Source: an uncultured Clostridia bacterium (GTDB lineage: Bacteria; Bacillota; Clostridia; Christensenellales; UBA1242). Taken from it: 38,438 bases of DNA. The notes beneath the pieces are model-generated. The model did no database searches. It was not told the origin of the DNA and saw only the letters and a program-made list of their open reading frames with translations. Each line of letters starts with the position of its first letter. The first letter of the stretch is position 1. The translations under genes and the position numbers were made by a program. The DNA lies in NCBI GenBank assembly GCA_944332395.1, contig CALVJV010000045.1:1-38438 (forward strand), in the 5' to 3' direction. Shown in pieces: positions 1 to 6,775 of this stretch.

Positions 1-452
1 GATCTAAACTTAATCAAATGGAAAAAACTGGAGAATTTGATTTATTAACTAAAAAAGAAGTTCAAAAATTAAAAAGTGAACGTGATAAGCTTGAGGCGGA
101 TTTGGGCGGAATTAGAGATATGAGAACTTTGCCGGGAGTTTTATTTGTTGTTGATCCTCATAAAGAATATATTGCTGTAAAAGAAGCTCGTGCTTTAAAT
201 ATTCCAATTGTTGGATTAGTTGATACAAATTGCGATCCAGATGATGCAGATTACGTTATACCTGGTAATGATGATGCTATAAGAGCTGTAAAGTTGATTG
301 CTGGAGCAATTGCCGATGCGGTTATTGAAGCAAGAGAGGGTGAAGAGGGATTACGCAAGCGCAAAGAAGCAGAAGCTGCTTTAGCTGATGATAATCAAGA
401 ATCTGTAAATGAAGAACAAATTAGTATTGATGAATTAAAAATTGAAGAATAA
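1..452 (+). CDS. rpsB: 30S ribosomal protein S2, 3' part (5' end outside window)
   Basis: Small-subunit ribosomal protein S2. The reading frame is open from base 3, so the gene starts before the window. The visible part holds typical S2 sequence: [36 protein letters not shown], then [25 protein letters not shown], which is diagnostic of the family. The tail after the last conserved block is acidic and lysine-rich. It ends in TAA 20 bases before tsf, the usual rpsB-tsf order, so the two are probably cotranscribed. The promoter and the start are not in the window. Confidence 0.97.
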   Translation, partial: SKLNQMEKTGEFDLLTKKEVQKLKSERDKLEADLGGIRDMRTLPGVLFVVDPHKEYIAVKEARALNIPIVGLVDTNCDPDDADYVIPGNDDAIRAVKLIAGAIADAVIEAREGEEGLRKRKEAEAALADDNQESVNEEQISIDELKIEE

Positions 453-472
453 ATGTAAGGAGATTATAAAAA

Positions 473-1123
473 ATGTTTACTGCAAAGGATGTTATGTTGC
501 TTCGGGAAAAGACTGGAGTGGGTATGATGGATTGTAAGAAAGCTTTAACAGAAACTAATGGGAATATGGAAAAAGCTATTGAATATTTACGCGAAAAAGG
601 TATGGCTGCAGCTGCAAAAAAATCTGGAAGAATTGCTGCAGAAGGTGTTGTTCAATCATATATCCATATGGGCGGAAAAGTTGGTGTTTTGCTTGAGGTA
701 AATTGTGAATCGGATTTTGTTGCAAAAAGTGAAAATTTTTTAAATCTTGTTCATGATATTGCTATGCATATTGCAGCGGCAAAACCTGAAGTTGTCAAAG
801 TTGAAGATGTAGATGCATCTGTATTAGAAAAAGAAAAAGAAATTTTAAGAGCTCAAGCATTAAATGAAGGTAAACCTGAAAAAATTGTTGATAAAATGGT
901 AGAGGGACGTATTAAAAAATATTATCAAGATGTTGTTTTGATGGAACAAACTTTTGTTAAAAATCCTGATCAAACCATTACTCAGTTAATAAACGAAGCT
1001 GTTCTCAAAATTGGAGAAAAAATAACCATAAGACGATTTGTTAGATATGAGATGGGTGAAGGCCTAGAAAAAAGAAAAGACAACTTTGCAGAAGAAGTGG
1101 CTGCTCAAACAAAAAAAGCTTAA
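473..1123 (+). CDS. tsf: Translation elongation factor Ts
   Basis: Nucleotide exchange factor that reloads EF-Tu with GTP in the cytosol. The N-terminal UBA-like region (about residues 4-50) includes [15 protein letters not shown], the hallmark EF-Ts sequence, and [10 protein letters not shown] near residues 75-84 is the conserved dimerisation-core signature. At 216 aa it is one of the shorter EF-Ts forms (E. coli is about 283 aa). A good SD (aaggag) lies a few bases before the ATG. It follows rpsB as expected, but pyrH, the usual next gene, is missing; an unrelated 139-aa gene follows. Confidence 0.97.
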   Translation: MFTAKDVMLLREKTGVGMMDCKKALTETNGNMEKAIEYLREKGMAAAAKKSGRIAAEGVVQSYIHMGGKVGVLLEVNCESDFVAKSENFLNLVHDIAMHIAAAKPEVVKVEDVDASVLEKEKEILRAQALNEGKPEKIVDKMVEGRIKKYYQDVVLMEQTFVKNPDQTITQLINEAVLKIGEKITIRRFVRYEMGEGLEKRKDNFAEEVAAQTKKA

Positions 1124-1139
1124 TCGTGAGTTTTGTATA

Positions 1140-1168
1140 TTGACAAATTTGAATATATATAATATAAT
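1140..1168 (+). promoter_or_regulatory. Consensus sigma-A promoter of the 139-aa orphan gene
   Basis: TTGACA at 1140-1145 and TATAAT at 1163-1168 with a 17-base spacer, a perfect match to the housekeeping consensus. The predicted start near 1175 leaves a leader of about 13 bases before the gene at 1188. It should be strong unless repressed; an inverted repeat overlaps it. Confidence 0.85.
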
Positions 1169-1173
1169 TTGTC
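1142..1173. promoter_or_regulatory. Inverted repeat over the promoter, candidate operator
   Basis: GACAAATT (1142-1149) and AATTTGTC (1166-1173) are perfect 8-base inverted arms separated by 16 bases. One arm overlaps the -35 box, the other the end of the -10 box. There is no T-run, so it is not a terminator. The placement suits a dimeric repressor; the regulator is unknown. Confidence 0.45.
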
Positions 1174-1187
1174 GAGAGGTATAATAT

Positions 1188-1607
1188 ATGAACGATTTAC
1201 AAGTTTATTTGTTAGGCGATGCTTTAGATTATCAAAAAGACAAACTTTTAGAATTTGTTGAAGTTTTAAGAGGAAAAAAATCTATTACTTATTATTTGGG
1301 TAAATATGGCTTAACCGGACAAGCGTTATATTCGTTGTGCGTTTTGTGTGATTTTGATATTAAAAAAATTGCCTTTGTTTGTGATGTAGTTAATATGCGG
1401 GAAACCATATATTCAACAAAAATTAAAGAAATAGTTCTATATTGTAATGAGAATGATTTTGAGTTAGTTGAATGGGCTAATCCACAAATTCAAAAATTGG
1501 TAAATTTAAAGCCAATTGAGCGAAGAGCTGATGACGATTGCTATGCTGTTTGTAAATCAATTTACTCCAAATTTGATAAATATATCGAAGAATGTCGTGA
1601 AGCTTAA
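1188..1607 (+). CDS. Uncharacterised 139-aa protein at the pyrH position
   Basis: I do not recognise this family. The protein has no signal peptide or membrane segment and looks soluble and cytosolic. It contains seven cysteines, including a CVLC pair near residues 51-54. A helical N-terminal half (LLEFVEVLRGKKSITYYLGKYG) is followed by mixed alpha/beta sequence and a basic/acidic tail. The gene has its own consensus promoter and its own intrinsic terminator, so it is monocistronic within an otherwise conserved translation cluster. SD gagagg precedes the ATG. It sits exactly where pyrH (UMP kinase) usually is, but is too short and shows no amino-acid-kinase glycine motifs, so it is not a kinase fragment. 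Confidence 0.85.
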   Translation: MNDLQVYLLGDALDYQKDKLLEFVEVLRGKKSITYYLGKYGLTGQALYSLCVLCDFDIKKIAFVCDVVNMRETIYSTKIKEIVLYCNENDFELVEWANPQIQKLVNLKPIERRADDDCYAVCKSIYSKFDKYIEECREA

Positions 1608-1632
1608 AAGAACCCAACGGGTTCTTTTTTAT
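1607..1632 (+). terminator. Intrinsic terminator after the orphan gene
   Basis: Arms AAGAACCC (1608-1615) and GGGTTCTT (1619-1626) with a 3-base loop, running directly into a T-run. It separates the orphan gene from frr. Confidence 0.9.
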
Positions 1633-1649
1633 TTTGCTATTATTTTTGT

Positions 1650-1678
1650 TTGATTTTTGTCTGTAAATCTATTATATT
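1650..1678 (+). promoter_or_regulatory. Sigma-A promoter of the frr operon
   Basis: TTGATT (1650-1655), a 17-base spacer and TATATT (1673-1678), followed by SD gaggtg and the frr ATG at 1700. It lies just after the preceding terminator, so frr and the genes behind it form a new transcription unit. Confidence 0.65.
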
Positions 1679-1699
1679 ATTAATTATATGAGGTGATTT

Positions 1700-2272
1700 A
1701 TGTACGAGAACGAAAACATAGAGAATGCGTTATTTGAGTTGGAGTGTGAACTTGATAAAGCAAAAACTTATTTTGTTAATGAATTAGCTTTGATAAAAGC
1801 AGGAAGGGCTAATCCTAAAATTTTGGATAAAATTAGTGTTGAATACTACGATACTATGACTCCAATAAATCAAATTGCAGGGATCGCTGTTCCAGAAGCA
1901 AGAATGATTGTTATATCGCCTTGGGATAAGACTATGATAAAGCCAATTATAAAGGCTATTTTAAATTCAGATATTGGAATTAATCCTACTGATGATGGGA
2001 AAGTTATTAGGTTGGTATTTCCTCAGTTGACAGAAGAGCGTAGAAGAGAAATAGTTAAAAGTACAAAGAAATTATTAGAGGAAGCAAAAATAACCGGAAG
2101 AAATGCAAGAAGAGATGCCATGGAAGTTTTTAAAAAATTAAAAAAAGATGGTGAGATTTCCGAAGATTTGTTGCCTGTTCTTGAAAAAGATGTTCAAAAA
2201 CAACTCGATTCGTTTAACGAGTATGTTGATGCTTGCTTTGACCAGAAAGAGAAGGAGATAATGCAAGTTTGA
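1700..2272 (+). CDS. frr: Ribosome recycling factor
   Basis: Splits post-termination ribosomes together with EF-G. At 190 aa it has family length. Typical RRF sequence is present: LALIKAGRANPKILDKISVEYY, TPINQIAGIAVPEARMIVISPWD, then LTEERRREIVK and the helical NARRDAMEVFKKLKKDGEISED block. Start ATG at 1700 with SD gaggtg. Its stop overlaps the TTG start of the next small gene, so translation is coupled. It normally follows pyrH, which is absent here. Confidence 0.97.
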   Translation: MYENENIENALFELECELDKAKTYFVNELALIKAGRANPKILDKISVEYYDTMTPINQIAGIAVPEARMIVISPWDKTMIKPIIKAILNSDIGINPTDDGKVIRLVFPQLTEERRREIVKSTKKLLEEAKITGRNARRDAMEVFKKLKKDGEISEDLLPVLEKDVQKQLDSFNEYVDACFDQKEKEIMQV

Positions 2273-2466
2273 TTAATTTCGTTGGTTTGACTGTTGATGA
2301 TGCGAATGAATTGGCATCCAAGCATAAGTTAGATATTTCTTTTCTTTCTAATTATAGAAAACAAAATTTAAACAATGCGTCATATATTGTTACAAATCAA
2401 AAATATATTAATGATAAGTATTATTTAGTTATAGGTGAATTTTTTTTAGGAGATTGTAATGGCTAA
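2269..2466 (+). CDS. Small PASTA-like protein (65 aa)
   Basis: Small cytosolic protein of unknown function. The start is TTG (2269), overlapping the frr stop, with aaggag about 11 bases upstream; there is no internal Met. Its end overlaps cdsA by 8 bases. Residues 3-60 read like one PASTA repeat: FVGLTVDDANELASKHKL at the front and SYIVTNQKYINDKYYLVIGEFF at the end, matching the 'vGmt.eeA..l....L ... V..Q.p..g..v.l.v' pattern. This is a family-level resemblance by eye. No membrane segment is present, unlike PASTA kinases and PBPs. The tight coupling on both sides supports a real gene. uppS would usually sit here. Confidence 0.75.
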   Translation: MINFVGLTVDDANELASKHKLDISFLSNYRKQNLNNASYIVTNQKYINDKYYLVIGEFFLGDCNG

Positions 2467-3364
2467 AAGAATTTTTGTTGGTATTTTAATTGCACTTGTT
2501 GTTTGTGGCGCTATTGCTGCGCGATTTTGGGAAACTATAGTTTTTGATATTTTTGTTTTCTTGCTTTCTTTGTGTTGTGCTTTTGAAATAGTCAAAGAAA
2601 ATGTAAAAGAAAAACGTAGATTCTTTTTAGTCCCTATTTTGGGTTTTCCTGTGTTGATTTTTATGGCCTATTTTTTTGCATCTAGTGTTGCATGGGCTTT
2701 TTTATACCAAGCAGTTGCTGTTTTGATTGTATTTGCTAGTTGTTTATTTGCTGAGATAATGCTTCCTAAAACAAAGATTGGGAAAAAAGAGCTTGAAGAG
2801 AATCCTACAATTTATGAGCCTGGTCATCTATTTGAATGTTCTATTAGGACTATTGCATATTGCGTGTATCCATCGATGTTCTTGGGAACATTATATGGAA
2901 TAAATGCTTTAGGCCTTGAAATGGGGCTTGTTGGGTTGTTACTTGTATTTGGAATTTCGGCAGCTTCGGATACATTTGCATTTTTCTTTGGTGTTTGGCT
3001 TAAAGGAACGAGACTTTGCCCAGAAATTTCACCTAAGAAGGGTGTGCCTGGAATGATATTTGGTTTTATTGGTGGGTTAATTGCGTCATGTTTGATTTTT
3101 GTATTCTTCAGATTTTCTGGTGTAATTTCCAATCCTATTGAGAATATAAATTTTGCATGGGGTTTTGTGCTGTTTTGTCTATTAGGCTTGATTGGTTCAT
3201 TCTTAACTCAAATGGGCGATTTGTTTGAATCGGCCTTAAAGAGGAACTTAAAAATTAAGGATTTTGGTAATATTTTCCCAGGACATGGCGGATTTATGGA
3301 TAGAGTTGATGGCCAGATGTTTAATTCTGTATTTGTGTTAATAATGTTGTTAATTTGTTTTTAA
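2459..3364 (+). CDS. cdsA: Phosphatidate cytidylyltransferase (CDP-diglyceride synthase)
   Basis: Membrane enzyme making CDP-diacylglycerol from phosphatidate and CTP. The 301-aa protein is largely hydrophobic with about seven or eight membrane segments. The C-terminal family signature is intact: SALKRNLKIKDFGNIFPGHG followed by GFMDRVD, with the metal-binding aspartates. An earlier conserved piece, SDTFAFFFGVWLKG, is also typical. SD taggag precedes the ATG, which overlaps the end of the small PASTA-like gene. In many Firmicutes uppS precedes and dxr follows; neither is here. Confidence 0.95.
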   Translation: MAKRIFVGILIALVVCGAIAARFWETIVFDIFVFLLSLCCAFEIVKENVKEKRRFFLVPILGFPVLIFMAYFFASSVAWAFLYQAVAVLIVFASCLFAEIMLPKTKIGKKELEENPTIYEPGHLFECSIRTIAYCVYPSMFLGTLYGINALGLEMGLVGLLLVFGISAASDTFAFFFGVWLKGTRLCPEISPKKGVPGMIFGFIGGLIASCLIFVFFRFSGVISNPIENINFAWGFVLFCLLGLIGSFLTQMGDLFESALKRNLKIKDFGNIFPGHGGFMDRVDGQMFNSVFVLIMLLICF

Positions 3365-3411
3365 AGTGTTAAAACTATGACTTTAAGTCTAGAATATATT
3401 GAGGATATTGA

Positions 3412-4641
3412 ATGATTGCATTGTATATAATTTTAGCGATAGTTGTTTTTTTGGTCCTAATTATGGTTCATGAATTAGGACATTATACTGCGGGTAAATT
3501 ATTAAAATTTAAAATTAATGAGTTTTCAATTGGGTTTGGGAAGGCTATCTTTTCCAAGACAAATAAAAATACTGGAGAAAAGTTTTCAATTAGAATTTTT
3601 CCGCTAGGTGGATATTGTGCCTTTGAAGGTGAAGATGAAGATAATCCAAATCCTGAAGCCTTTAACAATCAAAAGGCATGGAAAAGATTAATAGTCTTGT
3701 TTTCGGGTGTATTCTTTAACTTTTTGTTTGGTATTCTTTTTGCTGGCATTTATTTGTTAGTTGCAGGGTATTATGTGCCTAAGATTAATTACGTTTTACC
3801 AGATAGCCCCAATGCTATTGTTCTGTTTGCTGGAGATGAAATTGAAAAAGTGAATGGAAAATCAATTGAAGCATACAGAGATTTGTCTGAATTAATTGAT
3901 AAATATGAGGCAGGAGAACCCATGCTTTTTACAGTAAAACGCGATGGGAAATTAATAGATGTAGAGGTTCAAAAATATTCTCATTCTGATAATTATTACA
4001 TTAGGAACAAAAATAACATTTCAAAACTCTACATAAAAGAAATTCAAGAGGATAATGTTTCATTTAAAAAGCTAAACTCTGAAGCCGAAGTAATTGAGGC
4101 AATTATTAATGCCAATGGTAATTTGGAAAATTTATTTTTTAGCGAAAATGGCCTTGCTTTTACTTCTGATGAAGTTTATAAATTGTTAGATTTGGTTTAT
4201 TCAAGTAGCGGAACCAACCTGGGTATTTTGTTTGAATATTCAGCTAGAAATTATGGCTTTTTTGAAGCTATGGGAAAAGCTTTTCCATTTTGCTTTAAAA
4301 TATGTTGGTTGATTTTGTGTGCGCTTGGTGGCTTGTTTGTTGGTAAAACCAAATTAGATGAGTTAGGTGGAACAATTACTGCTATTTCTCAAGTCGCTGA
4401 ATTTTCACAATTGGGAATAGAAGCATTTTTATATTTAATTCCAGTTCTTTCTATGAATTTGGCTTTGTTTAATTTTTTGCCTATTCCGGCACTTGACGGA
4501 GCTAGATTTTTGTTTGTGTTAATAGAAATGATTTTTAGAAAACCAGTTCCAAGAAAAATTGAGGCTTGGATTCATATGATTGGTTTATTTGTTTTACTTG
4601 CTCTTGTTGTATTCCTTGACTTTTATCATTTTTTGGCATAA
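3412..4641 (+). CDS. rseP: Site-2 zinc metalloprotease RseP/RasP
   Basis: Intramembrane protease that cleaves anti-sigma factors and signal-peptide remnants. The zinc motif HELGH is at residues 20-24 in the first membrane segment, and the second conserved site, NFLPIPALDG, ends near residue 363. Between them lies a periplasm-side PDZ-like region (about 115-185: IEKVNGKSIEAYRDLSELID) and a longer acidic extension. About four membrane segments, 409 aa. SD tgagga precedes the ATG. It sits after cdsA as usual but without dxr in between, and proS is missing after it. Confidence 0.94.
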   Translation: MIALYIILAIVVFLVLIMVHELGHYTAGKLLKFKINEFSIGFGKAIFSKTNKNTGEKFSIRIFPLGGYCAFEGEDEDNPNPEAFNNQKAWKRLIVLFSGVFFNFLFGILFAGIYLLVAGYYVPKINYVLPDSPNAIVLFAGDEIEKVNGKSIEAYRDLSELIDKYEAGEPMLFTVKRDGKLIDVEVQKYSHSDNYYIRNKNNISKLYIKEIQEDNVSFKKLNSEAEVIEAIINANGNLENLFFSENGLAFTSDEVYKLLDLVYSSSGTNLGILFEYSARNYGFFEAMGKAFPFCFKICWLILCALGGLFVGKTKLDELGGTITAISQVAEFSQLGIEAFLYLIPVLSMNLALFNFLPIPALDGARFLFVLIEMIFRKPVPRKIEAWIHMIGLFVLLALVVFLDFYHFLA

Positions 4642-4650
4642 ATTAGTATT

Positions 4651-6180
4651 ATGTTTGAAAAACTACTTTACGAACAATTAAATAATAATTACACTTTTTT
4701 AAAACTTTTTAGTGCTACTTATAATCGCTCAAAAAAAAGTTTGAAGATTGTTTTGCTTTATCCTAATGGATATGTATTATCGGATGATGATAAAAATAAT
4801 ATAAAAAGTGCTTGTATAGAAATAGTAAAACCATATTGTAATGATATTAAGATATCACTTAAAAAAATTTTTGCAGATTTGGGCGTGTTATCTTCTGACA
4901 TAAAAGATATGATTATCAAAGACTTTCCATTATTGTCTATATTTTTAGAAAAGGGATTTTCGCTATCTTGTGATGATGATAAAGTAATTGTTTCGGTTCT
5001 TGTTGAACAAAATTTGAAAGAATATATTGATCGCAAAAATTTTAAAAAAGCTTTAGAGAATTATTTAAAATTAAAATATCAAATTGAATCAATAGTTCAA
5101 GTAGCTTATATAGATAAGTTTGAATTTGAGTCGGATAAAACTGATAATATAGTTATTGATGATTATGATCCTTTTGCTGATAGATTTATAAAAGTATATG
5201 ATAGACAGAAATTTATTGGAGAGAGTTTTGAGGATAAGCCTCTTTATATAACCGATGTTAAATTTGAAGCAGAAACGATTTGCGTATCTGGGAAAATAAA
5301 TAATTTTTCAATTAAGAGCTATAAGAATTCGGCAGGGAAGGAACGTTACATTGCGAAATTTCAGTTGATAGATCCTACTGGTGCAATAGATTGTGTTTTT
5401 TTTGTTTCAGAATCAAATTTAGCAAAAATTGAGAAATTAGATAACGAAATTGAGATTGTTGTGTTAGGTCAGTCTCGATTAGGAAAGTTTACTAATGATT
5501 TTGAAGTTTTAGTAAAAAATATTATGCTTTGTCAGATTGAAAAAAATTTTGTTGAAAAAATAAATTTCAAAAAAGAACCTGCTGATTATAAAGTTGTAAT
5601 ACCAGAGAAATTTGAACATGCAGAACAATTGAGCTTGTTTAGTCATGGGCATAAATATAATGAATATGTTAATAATCATGATTTAGTTGTGTTTGACATT
5701 GAAACAACAGGTTTAAATTATATTGATAGTGAGATTATAGAAATAGGAGCAATTAAGGTAAAAAGAGGTGGAGTTATAGCTGAAAAGTTTTCTACATTTG
5801 TTAAACCTAGTGGGAAAATTCCTAAAGAAATTACTGAATTGACGGGAATAAAAGATGAAGATGTAGAAAATGCCACAACCTTAAATGACGCGATTGCCGA
5901 TTTTTACAAGTTTACTAGAAATTCTACCTTGATTGGGCATAATATTAGCTTTGATTATGGATTTATTAATTATTACGGAAGAAAAGTTGGATACGATTTT
6001 TCACATAATGAAAAACAAGATACTTATGTTATTTCTTCAAATGCTATTAAGGGGCTAAAAAACTATAAGTTAAAAACAATTGCAGAGTATTTTGGTATAG
6101 ATTTAAAAAATGCGCATAGGGCATATTTTGACGCTTATGCTACAGCACAAATTTATTTAAAATTAAGTGAAATTGTTTAA
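4651..6180 (+). CDS. Stand-alone PolC-type 3'-5' exonuclease (NTD-OB-Exo, no polymerase)
   Basis: Seen: 509 aa with the N-terminal layout of Gram-positive DNA polymerase III PolC. Residues 1-180 resemble the PolC N-terminal domain, about 195-295 form the OB fold (VKFEAETICVSGKINNF ... FQLIDPTGAIDCVFF), and 345-509 are a DEDDh exonuclease. Catalytic residues are intact: D349 and E351 (FDIETTG), D435 (NISFD), H489 and D494 (HRAYFDA). PHP and the polymerase palm, fingers and thumb are missing, and the next gene is rimP, so it ends cleanly rather than by frameshift. QLSLF at 326-330 in the OB-Exo linker matches the sliding-clamp-binding consensus. It sits where full-length polC (about 1430 aa) usually lies, between rseP and rimP. 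No SD is visible; translation may be coupled to rseP 9 bases upstream. Inferred: a proofreading exonuclease acting in trans on the clamp. Confidence 0.88.
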   Translation: MFEKLLYEQLNNNYTFLKLFSATYNRSKKSLKIVLLYPNGYVLSDDDKNNIKSACIEIVKPYCNDIKISLKKIFADLGVLSSDIKDMIIKDFPLLSIFLEKGFSLSCDDDKVIVSVLVEQNLKEYIDRKNFKKALENYLKLKYQIESIVQVAYIDKFEFESDKTDNIVIDDYDPFADRFIKVYDRQKFIGESFEDKPLYITDVKFEAETICVSGKINNFSIKSYKNSAGKERYIAKFQLIDPTGAIDCVFFVSESNLAKIEKLDNEIEIVVLGQSRLGKFTNDFEVLVKNIMLCQIEKNFVEKINFKKEPADYKVVIPEKFEHAEQLSLFSHGHKYNEYVNNHDLVVFDIETTGLNYIDSEIIEIGAIKVKRGGVIAEKFSTFVKPSGKIPKEITELTGIKDEDVENATTLNDAIADFYKFTRNSTLIGHNISFDYGFINYYGRKVGYDFSHNEKQDTYVISSNAIKGLKNYKLKTIAEYFGIDLKNAHRAYFDAYATAQIYLKLSEIV

Positions 6181-6187
6181 AAAATGC

Positions 6188-6216
6188 TTGTAATATATAA
6201 ATTAATATGTTATTAT
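6188..6216 (+). promoter_or_regulatory. Sigma-A promoter of the rimP-nusA-infB operon
   Basis: TTGTAA (6188-6193), a 17-base spacer and TATTAT (6211-6216), with TGT directly before the -10 (extended -10). The predicted start near 6223 puts a long-stem hairpin at the very 5' end of the transcript. Confidence 0.65.
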
Positions 6217-6231
6217 TATCTTGATCAGATG

Positions 6232-6261
6232 TTGTGGCGAACCCAAAAAGGTTCGCCACAA
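6232..6261 (+). promoter_or_regulatory. Perfect 12-bp hairpin in the rimP operon leader
   Basis: TTGTGGCGAACC (6232-6243) pairs perfectly with GGTTCGCCACAA (6250-6261) around a 6-base loop, extended by wobble pairs. No T-run follows, so it is not a standard terminator. It lies between the operon promoter and the rimP SD, about 10 bases from the predicted 5' end. Possible roles are 5'-end protection of the mRNA or a protein-binding site. Confidence 0.7.
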
Positions 6262-6298
6262 TGTGTGTATAATAGTTTTGTATTAGGAGTTGTTTGCT

Positions 6299-6775
6299 AT
6301 GAGTGTGGTTTGTGATGTTGTTAAGAAATCTGTTCAGTCAATTATTGAAAAACTTGGTTATAGTCTAATTGATATTGAATATAAGAAAAAAAGCAACGGA
6401 ATGAATTTGACTATTTTTATTGACAAAAAAGGTGGTGTTTCATTAAATGATTGTGAAATAGTTCATAACGCCATTGACAAGATTCTTGACGAACTAGATC
6501 CAACACAAGGCGAGAGCTATTTTTTAAATGTTTCTTCACCCGGCCTGGATAGAAATTTAAACTCTGATGTTTTATTGTCACTTAATATTGGAGAATTTGT
6601 TGACATATCTTTATACGAGAAAATCGGAAAGAAGAAAAATTTTGAAAATTGTTTAATTGAAGGATTTGACGACAAAAATATTTATTTGTTATACGAAAAT
6701 AATAAGATAAATATTGATAGAAAATTAATATCAAAAATAAATAAACATATAGATTTAGGAGGATTACTAAAATGA
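6299..6775 (+). CDS. rimP: Ribosome maturation factor RimP
   Basis: Assembly factor for the 30S subunit. The 158-aa protein has the RimP N-terminal domain (VKKSVQSIIEKLGYSLIDIEYKKK) and the conserved block FLNVSSPGLDRNL near residues 77-89, followed by the SH3-like C-terminal domain. The ATG at 6299 is chosen because AGGAG (6285-6289) is 9 bases upstream; the in-frame TTG at 6290 would abut the SD. Its end overlaps nusA (ATGA). First gene of the nusA-infB operon. Confidence 0.93.
   Translation: MSVVCDVVKKSVQSIIEKLGYSLIDIEYKKKSNGMNLTIFIDKKGGVSLNDCEIVHNAIDKILDELDPTQGESYFLNVSSPGLDRNLNSDVLLSLNIGEFVDISLYEKIGKKKNFENCLIEGFDDKNIYLLYENNKINIDRKLISKINKHIDLGGLLK

Noticed and set aside
1188..1607. Orphan gene as a truncated pyrH
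   Set aside because: It is intact with its own signals, and no amino-acid-kinase glycine loops or UMP-kinase motifs are visible.
2824..3132. Minus-strand and other overlapping open frames, such as this 102-codon one inside cdsA
   Set aside because: They lie antisense to or within well-supported genes, lack SD sites and show only low-complexity composition typical of AT-rich shadows.
6232..6261. Hairpin as the terminator of the PolC-like gene
   Set aside because: No T-run follows the stem, and a good promoter lies upstream of it, so it is better read as a leader element.
6180..6298. The missing PolC polymerase domains hidden by a frameshift
   Set aside because: Only 118 bases separate the stop from rimP, holding a promoter and a hairpin; no PHP or polymerase sequence fits in any frame.
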